Position numbers and translations under genes: made by a program | In this document: piece by piece, positions 1-5,520 of the stretch | Numbering within the stretch: the first letter of the stretch is position 1 | Layout of the letters: each line of letters begins with the position of its first letter | The notes under the pieces: model-generated | What the model saw: the letters and a program-made list of their open reading frames with translations, nothing else | The model's database searches: none | Told to the model about the DNA's origin: nothing | From: GCA-2747515 sp964427825 | Lineage (GTDB): Bacteria > Patescibacteriota > Minisyncoccia > Moranbacterales > GCA-2747515 | DNA length: 5,520 nucleotides | Assembly: GCA_964427825.1 (NCBI GenBank) | Contig: CAYRUU010000044.1 | Location: 1 to 5,520 of the forward strand | Direction: 5' to 3'

Positions 1-650
1 AATTTGATCACAAACTTTGTCGTTGCGGGAAGATCCACCTCCATGTCCGCAAAAACACCCAAAATCTGCGGCAAGATGTAAGTGAGCATCACAATGCCGA
101 CACCAACCATTGCCAAAACAATCACCGCCGGATAGATCATCGCACCGCGCACCTTGGATTGCAATTCGTGATCCTTTTCCATTTGGGACGTGATGATCTG
201 CAACGATTGATCCAACGTACCGCCGATCTCGCCAACGCGCACCATATTGACAAACAGATCATTGAAAATTGCCGGAAATTTTGCCAGGGTCGCACTGAAC
301 GTCGTACCGGATTGAATGTCTTTGTAGATCGTTTCCAATACTTTCTGAAAACGTTTGTTTTTGGTTTGCACACTGAGGTTAGACACAGCGCGCGCCACCG
401 TCAACCCAGAAGAAATCATCACACTAAGATTGCGCGTAAAAAATAACTTATCCTTGAGACTCACACCTTGAAAACGGTCCAGAATTTTAATAGCGTGCCG
501 ATCTTCTTTTTCTGCCTGCTTCTCCATGGACGTTACAATGAACCCGTTGGCACGCAACTGCGCCGCCAAATCGCGCTCGTCTTTCGCGTCAAGCTCCCCA
601 GACATTGGTTTTCCGGCAGCATTACGCGCCGTATACAAATATTTTGCCAT
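1..650 (-). CDS. pilC: PilC/GspF-family type IV pilus inner-membrane platform protein (N-terminal part, cut by window edge)
   Basis: This is the platform protein of the type IV pilus. It sits in the inner membrane, contacts the PilB motor and couples ATP hydrolysis to pilin assembly. The window holds 216 complete codons with no frameshift; family members are usually about 400 residues, so the second half lies beyond position 1. The start at 650 gives MAKYLYTARNAAGKPMSGEL, the conserved opening of the family. The first T2SSF cytoplasmic domain spans about residues 65-190, beginning near KLFFTRNLSVMISSGLTV and including the family motif VRVGEIGGTLDQSL (137-150). A first membrane segment follows at about 171-197 (IYPAVIVLAMVGVGIVMLTY). 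The gene starts 58 bases after the pilB stop, which indicates one operon. The start has only a weak purine run (GAGAG) about 15-20 bases upstream. PilC rather than GspF is inferred from its pairing with pilB and the absence of other secretion genes in view. Confidence 0.95.
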   Translation of the reverse strand, partial: MAKYLYTARNAAGKPMSGELDAKDERDLAAQLRANGFIVTSMEKQAEKEDRHAIKILDRFQGVSLKDKLFFTRNLSVMISSGLTVARAVSNLSVQTKNKRFQKVLETIYKDIQSGTTFSATLAKFPAIFNDLFVNMVRVGEIGGTLDQSLQIITSQMEKDHELQSKVRGAMIYPAVIVLAMVGVGIVMLTYILPQILGVFADMEVDLPATTKFVIK

Positions 651-651
651 A

Positions 652-662
652 ATTTTTGTTTG
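652..662 (-). promoter_or_regulatory. A-rich leader ahead of pilC, identical to that ahead of pilB
   Basis: On the coding strand the 11 bases CAAACAAAAAT stand one base before the pilC start codon. The same 11 bases stand directly before the pilB start (2449-2459). No good Shine-Dalgarno sequence is present for pilC. An A-rich unstructured leader can aid ribosome binding through protein S1. That role is inference; only the identity of the two copies is seen. Confidence 0.35.
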
Positions 663-682
663 TCTCTCAATGCTCTTGTGTG

Positions 683-697
683 TACGGAGCATCCGTA
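683..697 (-). other. Short perfect hairpin in the pilB-pilC gap
   Basis: TACGGA and TCCGTA form a perfect six-pair stem with a three-base loop, lying 11 bases after the pilB stop. No T-run follows on the coding strand, so it does not look like a terminator. It could protect the 3' end of the pilB message or mildly separate expression of the two genes; this is inference from position only. Confidence 0.35.
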
Positions 698-708
698 ATG
701 ATTACACG

Positions 709-2448
709 CTATTCCTTCGTCACGCGCATCACTTCTTCAATACTAGTGATGCCTTGCAATACCTTGTAAAAACCATCCTCCACCATCGTAATCATACCAT
801 TATCACGCGCCTTACGCTCTAACTCCTCTGTCGTGGCGTTGTGTGTGATCAGCTTTTCAATCTCCTCATTGACATCAAAAACTTCATAGATACCGTTACG
901 TCCCTTGTATCCAGTGTTACTACAATGCGTACATCCCTGCGATTTGTACAAATCTACCTCACCAAATGACCGCGCCGTCATTACGCCCAAGCGGTGCATC
1001 GTCGCTGTAATAGCGTCCAAATCATAACTCTTGCTAATCGTATCTAGTTCCGCGCGATCCAGCCGATACAATTGACGGCACTCCGAGCACAAGCGGCGCA
1101 CCAAGCGTTGCCCAATCACCACGTTTGTCGTTGACGCGATCAAAAACGGCTCCGCACCCATGTCCACCATACGCGGAATCGCGCCGGCGGCAGAGTTCGT
1201 GTGAAGCGTTGATAGCACCAAGTGCCCCGTCATTGCCGCATGGATGGCGATTTCCAGCGTTTCATGATCGCGAATTTCTCCCACCATGATAATGTCTGGA
1301 TCTTGACGCAGCAGTGCACGCAGTGCCGCCGCAAACGTCATGCCGATCTTTGCATTCACTTGCGTCTGGTTGATGTTGTCCATGCGATACTCCACAGGAT
1401 CTTCTACGGTGGAGATGTTCACTTCCGGCGAATTCAAAATATCCACAACTGTATACAGCGTTGTCGTTTTGCCGGACCCCGTCGGCCCTGTCACGAGAAT
1501 CATGCCATTAGGCTTTTGAATCTCGCGATGCACCGACTCCAACGCCTCTCCATGCATACCCATCTTCTCCAATGTTAGTCCCGTTGCCGACTCGTTAAGC
1601 AAGCGCATCACAATTTTCTCACCATCAAACACCGGTAAAATACTCACGCGAAAAGAAATCTTGTATTCCTCGGTTTCAATTTTAAAGCGCCCATCCTGCG
1701 GCAAGCGATGCTCGTCCAGCTTGAGATTGGACAACACCTTGATACGTGCCACAATGCCGGAAAGTGCCGACTTAGGGAGTGTCATTGCCGTACGCAATAC
1801 ACCATCAATACGATAGCGTACAATAATCTGCTTTTCCTCCGGTTCAATATGCACGTCAGATGCGCCGTCCATAATGGCATGCTTGACCAACGTATCAATG
1901 ATACGCACAATCGGCAGATCCTGCGCCATCTTTGCCAAATCATCTTCTTCCGACGAACCTGTACCATCTGCAGCGTCGTCTGGCATCATATCACCAAACT
2001 CCGCTTTCAGACTTTTCGTGTATTGCCTAAGCACCGTCTGCAAGCTTTCCGCTGTTGTCAGATATGGCATAATCTCCAGCCCGCCCGTTTTCTTGCGCAA
2101 GAAGTCCAATGTCTGCAAATTTTCTGGATCTAACATCGCCACCTTGATGGCATTACCCTCCTTGGCAAATGCCACAACCTGCGATTTTTTCGCTACTTGC
2201 TCTGGAATAATATTGAGAATCGGTGACGGAATACTCTCCTTGGAGAGATCCACAAACGGATACCCCAATGACAGCGCCATTGCCTTGGCACATGTCACGG
2301 GATCCACCGTACCGTCCTTTACCAAAACATCGCATAGTTGCGTATTGTCGCGCTGCGCCTGTGTGTAGGCAGCATCCACAACATCCCGCGCAATCATATC
2401 ATGCTGCAATAAATAATCGCGCAATTGTGCGTTATCAATTTTCATCAT
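709..2448 (-). CDS. pilB: PilB/GspE-family type IV pilus assembly ATPase
   Basis: PilB is the cytoplasmic hexameric ATPase that powers pilus extension by turning the PilC platform. The protein has 579 residues, normal for the family. An N-terminal MshEN/GspE-N-like domain covers about residues 5-145 (with LGYPFVDLS at 61-69). An acidic linker follows (about 150-172), then the first half of the secretion ATPase core (VRIIDTLVKHAIMDGASDVHIEP, residues 181-203). All catalytic motifs are intact: Walker A GPTGSGKTT (321-329), Asp box STVEDPVEYR (346-355) with E349 and D350, Walker B with DPDIIMVGEIRD (383-394), and His box TGHLVLSTLHTN (407-418). Four cysteines in two CxxC pairs (454/457 and 506/509) form the zinc site typical of PilB/GspE and usually missing from retraction ATPases such as PilT, which argues for an assembly motor. 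Two adjacent ATGs occur (2448 and 2445); the first is used here. GspE of a type II secretion system is the alternative, less likely beside pilC with no other gsp gene. Confidence 0.96.
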   Translation of the reverse strand: MMKIDNAQLRDYLLQHDMIARDVVDAAYTQAQRDNTQLCDVLVKDGTVDPVTCAKAMALSLGYPFVDLSKESIPSPILNIIPEQVAKKSQVVAFAKEGNAIKVAMLDPENLQTLDFLRKKTGGLEIMPYLTTAESLQTVLRQYTKSLKAEFGDMMPDDAADGTGSSEEDDLAKMAQDLPIVRIIDTLVKHAIMDGASDVHIEPEEKQIIVRYRIDGVLRTAMTLPKSALSGIVARIKVLSNLKLDEHRLPQDGRFKIETEEYKISFRVSILPVFDGEKIVMRLLNESATGLTLEKMGMHGEALESVHREIQKPNGMILVTGPTGSGKTTTLYTVVDILNSPEVNISTVEDPVEYRMDNINQTQVNAKIGMTFAAALRALLRQDPDIIMVGEIRDHETLEIAIHAAMTGHLVLSTLHTNSAAGAIPRMVDMGAEPFLIASTTNVVIGQRLVRRLCSECRQLYRLDRAELDTISKSYDLDAITATMHRLGVMTARSFGEVDLYKSQGCTHCSNTGYKGRNGIYEVFDVNEEIEKLITHNATTEELERKARDNGMITMVEDGFYKVLQGITSIEEVMRVTKE

Positions 2449-2469
2449 ATTTTTGTTTGATAACCTCCC
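2449..2469 (-). promoter_or_regulatory. pilB ribosome binding site and A-rich leader
   Basis: The coding strand carries GGGAGGT (2469-2463), a strong Shine-Dalgarno match and the best in the window. Its spacing to the first ATG is 14 bases, longer than the usual 5-9. The spacer ends in CAAACAAAAAT directly before the start codon. The distance raises doubt whether this sequence works as a classical site, but it favours the start at 2448 over the second ATG at 2445, which is three bases further away. Confidence 0.55.
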
Positions 2470-2473
2470 ATTC

Positions 2474-2482
2474 AGTATAGCA
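2474..2482 (-). promoter_or_regulatory. Probable extended -10 promoter for pilB-pilC
   Basis: The coding strand reads TGCTATACT: an extended -10 (TG, one base, then TATACT, five of six consensus bases). The -35 position 17 bases upstream (2502-2497) is a poor TTTATT, which extended -10 promoters tolerate. This -35 lies in the T-rich tail of the groL terminator. A start about seven bases downstream would fall near 2467, inside the GGGAGG sequence, giving a leader of only about 19 bases. Sequence-based prediction only. Confidence 0.55.
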
Positions 2483-2493
2483 TGACAACAGTG

Positions 2494-2532
2494 AAAAATA
2501 AAGCTCGCACGGGCGTGCGTGTGCCCGTGCGA
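2494..2532 (-). terminator. Intrinsic terminator of groL
   Basis: TCGCACGGGC and GCCCGTGCGA form a perfect ten-pair GC-rich stem (2532-2523 with 2514-2505) around an eight-base loop. On the minus strand it is followed by GCTTTATTTTT, a T-rich tail broken by one A. It begins 41 bases after the groL stop. There is no T-run on the other side, so it terminates only leftward transcription. It separates the heat-shock unit from pilB-pilC. Confidence 0.88.
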
Positions 2533-2572
2533 ACGTGATCGCTACCATGGTATATCTTGTGCATGGCGCATC

Positions 2573-4219
2573 TTACATCATACCCATCCCCGGCATACCG
2601 CCGCCCATACCGGCAGGCATTGCTGGCGCCTTCTCCTCCGGCTTGTCCGTAATGACAACCTCCGTCGTCAAAAGCATGGATGCCACTGATACGGCGTTTT
2701 CAATTGCCGTACGTGTCACCTTGAGCGGATCAATAATACCAGACTTCACCATATCCTCTTCAAAACGATCTTCCATGGCGTTATAGCCGTAGTTCTTGCC
2801 CTTGTTCTCATACACAGCATTGAGCACAACTGCCGCATCGCGCTCACCAGCATTTGCCGCAATTTGCTTGAGTGGTGCAGACAATGCATTCAGGAGCGTC
2901 TTATAACCCGCGCGAAACTCATTGCCGCGCTTCTCATCCACCGTCAGCGTCGCCGCCGCCTTGACCAATGCCACACCACCACCAGCAACCACGCCCTCTT
3001 CAACCGCCGCCTTGGTCGCTGCAAGTGCATCCTCCAATTTGTGTCGTACATAGCCCATTTCCGTTTCCGTCACGGCACCAGCGCGAATCACCGCCACACC
3101 GCCGCTGAGCTTCGCCACGCGCTTCTGCATCTTCTCTTTCTCATATTTTGACGTCTCCGCCTCTATTTGTCGCGCCACCTGTTCAGCACGTGCCTTGATG
3201 TTCTTCTTGCTGCCTTTGCCGTCCACAATCGTTGTGTGATCCTTGGTGGACACCACGCGCGCCGCGCTTCCCAGGACATCCAGTCCCACATTTTCCGTCG
3301 TCATACCCTTGTCGTCGGAAATCACCGTCGCCCCTGTGACAATGGCAATGTCTTCCAGTACATCCTTGCGCGTATCGCCATACTCCGGCGCCTTCACCGC
3401 AAGCACATTCAATGTGCCGCGTAACTTATTAACCACAAGCGTTGCCAGTGCCTCGCCTTCCAAGTCTTCACAAATGATAACGAGATCCTTACGTCCACTC
3501 TGCGCCACTTTTTCCAAAAGCGGCAAAATGTCATTGATGGCAGAAATCTTCTTGTCTGTGATGATAATGGACGGATTCTTGATTTCCGCCTTGCGCGACT
3601 CCGCATCCGTAATCATATACGGCGACACATAGCCCTTGTCAAACTGCATACCCTCCACAACATCGTAACTCAAACCAACCGTCTGTGATTCCTCAACGGT
3701 AATTACGCCATCCTTACCCACCTTCTCCATCACATCGGCAATCATGGCGCCCATCTCCGCATTTTCCGCGCTGTTGGTCGCTACCTGTGCAATCTCTTCC
3801 TTGTTAGACACGCGCTTGGAATTTTTCTGCAAAATCGCAATCACATCATCCTTTGCTGCCTCCAAGCCCTTACGGATCCCTACCGGATTGATGCCCGTTT
3901 CCACAAACTTCATGCCCTCGCTCACAATGGCCTGCATCATGATCGTGGATGTCGTCGTACCATCACCGGCGGCATCATTAGTTTTGTCCGCAACCTCTTT
4001 GATGAGGTCGGCGCCAATATTTTCAAACTTATCTTCCAATTCAATGTCCTTGGCAATGGACGCGCCGTCATTCGTCACTGTCGGTGCGCCATAGCCCTTG
4101 TCCAAAACGACATTGCGTCCCTTAGGACCGATTGTGGTCTTGACGGCATTTGCCACCTTGTCAATACCAGCAACCACCTTCTTGCGCGCATCCGCGCCAA
4201 ATTCTATTTGCTTTACCAT
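2573..4219 (-). CDS. groL: Chaperonin GroEL (Hsp60, 60 kDa)
   Basis: GroEL forms a cytoplasmic double ring of fourteen subunits that encloses unfolded proteins and, with GroES, folds them using ATP. The 548 residues equal the usual length. Seen in order: equatorial ATP-site motifs GPKGRNVVLD (31-40), D51 in TNDGAS, and AGDGTTT (84-90); the hinge and apical region with VVEGMQFDKGYVSPY (187-201) and EGEALATLVVN (254-264), keeping the hydrophobic residues that bind substrate and GroES; the catalytic aspartate D397 in KLEDALA; the family signature AAVEEGVVAGGG (404-415); and the flexible Gly-Met tail ending GMPGMGMM. The start at ATG 4219 gives MVKQIEFGADARKK, matching the family N-terminus. A longer frame opens at TTG 4273, but that codon sits inside the CIRCE operator and adds 18 residues foreign to the family. 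No Shine-Dalgarno is visible before 4219. No groES is adjacent on either side. Regulation is by a sigma-70 promoter plus CIRCE. Confidence 0.99.
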   Translation of the reverse strand: MVKQIEFGADARKKVVAGIDKVANAVKTTIGPKGRNVVLDKGYGAPTVTNDGASIAKDIELEDKFENIGADLIKEVADKTNDAAGDGTTTSTIMMQAIVSEGMKFVETGINPVGIRKGLEAAKDDVIAILQKNSKRVSNKEEIAQVATNSAENAEMGAMIADVMEKVGKDGVITVEESQTVGLSYDVVEGMQFDKGYVSPYMITDAESRKAEIKNPSIIITDKKISAINDILPLLEKVAQSGRKDLVIICEDLEGEALATLVVNKLRGTLNVLAVKAPEYGDTRKDVLEDIAIVTGATVISDDKGMTTENVGLDVLGSAARVVSTKDHTTIVDGKGSKKNIKARAEQVARQIEAETSKYEKEKMQKRVAKLSGGVAVIRAGAVTETEMGYVRHKLEDALAATKAAVEEGVVAGGGVALVKAAATLTVDEKRGNEFRAGYKTLLNALSAPLKQIAANAGERDAAVVLNAVYENKGKNYGYNAMEDRFEEDMVKSGIIDPLKVTRTAIENAVSVASMLLTTEVVITDKPEEKAPAMPAGMGGGMPGMGMM

Positions 4220-4266
4220 AGATGCATCATTTAACAAATTAGATGTCTCGTTTATGGTGAGAGAGA

Positions 4267-4293
4267 TTAGCAATCAAGGATAGCGAGTGCTAA
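4267..4293 (-). promoter_or_regulatory. CIRCE operator (HrcA binding site) of groL
   Basis: The plus strand reads TTAGCAATC, nine bases, then GAGTGCTAA. The family consensus is TTAGCACTC-N9-GAGTGCTAA, so one arm is perfect and the other differs at one base (C to A). It lies a few bases after the predicted transcription start and 47 bases before the groL start codon, the standard place. HrcA repressor bound here is expected to hold groL down until heat or misfolded protein draws GroEL away from HrcA. Flanking GAGAGA and CTCTCTC lengthen the dyad, offset by one base. Confidence 0.95.
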
Positions 4294-4304
4294 CTCTCTC
4301 CCCT

Positions 4305-4332
4305 ATTCTACAAAAAAGAAAAAAGTTGTCAA
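4305..4332 (-). promoter_or_regulatory. Sigma-70 promoter of groL
   Basis: The coding strand has a perfect -35 TTGACA (4332-4327), a 16-base spacer rich in T, and a -10 TAGAAT (4310-4305), five of six consensus bases. Transcription should start near 4298, immediately before CIRCE, giving a leader of about 79 bases. A vegetative promoter coupled to CIRCE is the usual design for HrcA-controlled groL, so no separate heat-shock sigma factor needs to be invoked. Confidence 0.88.
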
Positions 4333-4400
4333 TGCTTGACGGGGTAAGCGACACACACATCCTGTCACCACCGCAAAAGTATCCTACCTTCTCCCACACC

Positions 4401-4425
4401 AAAAAGACTCACGTAAAGCGAGTCC
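4401..4425 (-). terminator. Intrinsic terminator of the S74 surface-protein gene
   Basis: On the minus strand GACTCGC and GTGAGTC pair (4424-4418 with 4412-4406) as a seven-pair stem including one G-T wobble, with a five-base loop. TTTTT follows directly (4405-4401), and outer pairs can extend the stem into that run. It lies 34 bases after the stop at 4459 and well upstream of the groL -35, so the two genes are separate transcription units. Confidence 0.8.
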
Positions 4426-4458
4426 TACTGCACAAAAGATCACCCCATCAGTGACATT

Positions 4459-5520
4459 TTACTTCTCCTCCACACCCACAATCCACCAACGTACAACGAC
4501 ACTCTCTATCACCGGCGCCGCCACGTGTACCGGAAAGCCCGTGTAATGACCTTTCGCATCCCTCTCTTTTGCAACCCATGTCGCACCGGCGTGATTTTCC
4601 ACACTGGTGAAGATAGCTGCACTTTCCGTTATGCCGTCTGTAACAACCGTCGCATGCATGCCATCGGCATCCTGTGCGTCTACTTTTTGGCACACACCGT
4701 CAGCATCCGCAATCATTTGCGCCGGACACAATGTCACCGTGCCAACAGTATTTGTCTCCGTGTCGCGCATAACCACCATCTTTCCAGTTGCCACCTCCCG
4801 CGCCTCCACACGATCAGCGGAAACAGTAATACCCGCAAGAGTGATGGTTGGCGCAAGTGCTACAGTACCATCAGGATTGGTGATTGTGTCGCGCATAATG
4901 ATACGACCCGGATCAATCGCCAGCAACGCTGTAAGATCCGTAGTTTGCTGTGTGCTCATGGCAGTGAGGAGGTCAATGCCGGCTTGCGCTTGTTCCAATT
5001 GGAGTTTAAGATCATCAATGACGGTGTGGTAGTTCTGTGTATCTTGTTTGAGTGTGAGGATGTCTGTTTGGAGTTTTTGGATGTGTGTGATGTGATCTGC
5101 TTTGGTGTTTTGTGCGGTGATGTCACTTTGTACTTTTTGTAAGATTCCAGTGTGTTGTGTGATGGTATTGGTGTTGGTGTAGATCAATTGTTGTTGCTGT
5201 TTGATGGCGTTGAATGCTACGGGAATCAGATCGGCGTAATAGATACCAAGTGTATTGTCTTTTCCTTGGGAGACGACTTCGGGGATGATGTGTTGGAGTT
5301 CTTGTGCGGAGAAGCCGATTTTTGTTTTTGTGCCAAATTCATCGTTTTTCCAATGGAAGGAAATGGGATTGATGGAGAGGATTTCATTGAGACCATAGGT
5401 AAGTGTGTTGATGTTTTTCTTTTGCGTGATGTCGGAGGTATTGATGGTGCCGTTTGTAGCGTAGACGGTGTTCCAGCGGTGTGTGGCGGATCCCAGGTTG
5501 ACGGTGCCGTCTGCGCCTGA
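4459..5520 (-). CDS. Surface or fibre-like protein with peptidase S74 intramolecular chaperone domain, coiled coil and C-terminal extension (5' end outside window)
   Basis: The frame is open from the window edge to TAA at 4459; 353 residues are visible and the N-terminus lies beyond 5520. A TTG at 5187 is not the start, because homologous sequence continues upstream of it. Residues 9-23 (NLGSATHRWNTVYAT) and 28-107 match the chaperone-of-endosialidase (S74) domain: TSDITQKKNI with Ser29 and Lys34, then GFSAQELQHIIPEVV (69-83) and YYADLIPVAFNAIK (94-107). In phage endosialidases this domain trimerises the fibre, then cuts itself off just before the serine using a Ser-Lys pair five residues apart; that spacing is kept here. 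A Gln/Thr/Asn-rich coiled coil follows (about 108-200), then two copies of an MRDTxTNxxGTVxLxP motif (207-224, 249-266), and a last module of about 60 residues ending VVVRWWIVGVEEK. Two cysteines (265, 277) flank the second repeat. Likely exported; the ligand is unknown. Related multi-domain proteins are, to my knowledge, frequent in Patescibacteria. A prophage tail fibre is the alternative, but no phage gene is in view. Confidence 0.85.
   Translation of the reverse strand, partial: SGADGTVNLGSATHRWNTVYATNGTINTSDITQKKNINTLTYGLNEILSINPISFHWKNDEFGTKTKIGFSAQELQHIIPEVVSQGKDNTLGIYYADLIPVAFNAIKQQQQLIYTNTNTITQHTGILQKVQSDITAQNTKADHITHIQKLQTDILTLKQDTQNYHTVIDDLKLQLEQAQAGIDLLTAMSTQQTTDLTALLAIDPGRIIMRDTITNPDGTVALAPTITLAGITVSADRVEAREVATGKMVVMRDTETNTVGTVTLCPAQMIADADGVCQKVDAQDADGMHATVVTDGITESAAIFTSVENHAGATWVAKERDAKGHYTGFPVHVAAPVIESVVVRWWIVGVEEK
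4723..4776 (-). repeat. Internal protein repeat, copy 2
   Basis: Encodes VVMRDTETNTVGTVTLCP, visible residues 249-266 of the S74 protein. It matches copy 1 at MRDT, TN, GTV, L and P. On the plus strand both copies share GTGTCGCGCATAA (4760-4772 and 4886-4898), exactly 126 bases or 42 codons apart. This copy ends in a cysteine that copy 1 lacks. Confidence 0.65.
4849..4902 (-). repeat. Internal protein repeat, copy 1
   Basis: Encodes IIMRDTITNPDGTVALAP, visible residues 207-224 of the S74 protein, directly after the coiled coil. It pairs with copy 2, 42 residues further on. The alternating hydrophobic pattern suggests a beta-strand hairpin repeated in a small stalk or head; that structure is inference. 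Confidence 0.65.
5419..5436 (-). other. Predicted S74 autocleavage site (Ser-Lys dyad)
   Basis: Codons for SDITQK: serine at 5436-5434, aspartate next, lysine at 5421-5419. In characterised phage endosialidase tailspikes the chaperone is released by cleavage just before a serine that is followed by aspartate, with a lysine five residues on as partner. All three positions agree here. Cleavage would split the mature N-terminal part from everything downstream, including the coiled coil and C-terminal repeats. Confidence 0.65.

Noticed and set aside
1708..2368. Plus-strand open frames opposite pilB.
   Set aside because: They overlap the conserved pilB coding sequence, resemble no family and have no ribosome site.
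2543..2552. Ten-base palindrome TACCATGGTA between groL and pilB.
   Set aside because: It has no loop and no T-run, and lies in the groL 3' untranslated stretch; a chance palindrome or minor stem is enough to explain it.
4220..4273. Eighteen-residue N-terminal extension of GroEL from a TTG start at 4273.
   Set aside because: The TTG lies inside the CIRCE operator, the extra residues do not belong to the GroEL family, and ATG 4219 gives the canonical N-terminus.
4328..4340. Inverted GTCAA-TGC-TTGAC overlapping the groL -35, possibly a divergent promoter or operator.
   Set aside because: There is no matching -10 or gene on the plus strand, and five-base arms are too short to support an operator claim.
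4525..5142. Long plus-strand open frame opposite the S74 gene.
   Set aside because: It lies antisense to a gene with clear domain homology, has no recognisable motif, and is a shadow of that gene's codon bias.
4459..5187. A separate 242-residue gene starting at TTG 5187.
   Set aside because: The same frame stays open to the window edge and encodes the conserved S74 chaperone core upstream, so the TTG is an internal leucine codon.

Overview
The window is a dense bacterial stretch in which every supported gene lies on the minus strand. Reading in the direction of transcription, from high to low coordinates, the order is: the C-terminal part of a surface or fibre-like protein with an intramolecular-chaperone (peptidase S74) domain; a solitary groL (GroEL, Hsp60) with its own promoter and CIRCE operator; and a type IV pilus pair, pilB (assembly ATPase) then pilC (inner-membrane platform protein, cut by the window edge). 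No RNA genes, insertion sequences or CRISPR arrays are visible.

The organism is not certain. Base composition is balanced. Stop codons are TAA, TAA and TAG, and no in-frame TGA occurs in the genes, so there is no sign of a recoded UGA. Three things together resemble genomes of the Candidate Phyla Radiation (Patescibacteria): a type IV pilus pilB-pilC pair, weak or absent Shine-Dalgarno sequences, and a secreted-looking S74 protein that continues past its chaperone into a coiled coil and a short module ending in a WWIV motif. This is inference from gene content and cannot be settled without a phylogeny.

Region by region: 5520-4459 is the S74 protein, open at its 5' end, and 4401-4425 is an intrinsic terminator behind it. 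4332-4305 is a strong sigma-70 promoter for groL (perfect TTGACA, 16-base spacer, TAGAAT), followed at once by CIRCE at 4293-4267. groL runs 4219-2573. The longer open frame starting with TTG at 4273 is rejected because that codon lies inside CIRCE. A GC-rich hairpin with a T-rich tail at 2532-2494 ends groL, and its tail abuts a probable extended -10 promoter for pilB. pilB runs 2448-709 and pilC starts 58 bases later at 650.

Functionally there are three transcription units: a probable surface protein, the HrcA-controlled chaperonin, and the motor and platform of a type IV pilus. No groES is next to groL, although the hydrophobic apical residues that normally bind GroES look conserved, so a groES elsewhere in the genome is expected. 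The most unusual item is the S74 protein, which keeps the Ser-Lys autocleavage dyad but carries about 240 extra residues after the core chaperone domain.
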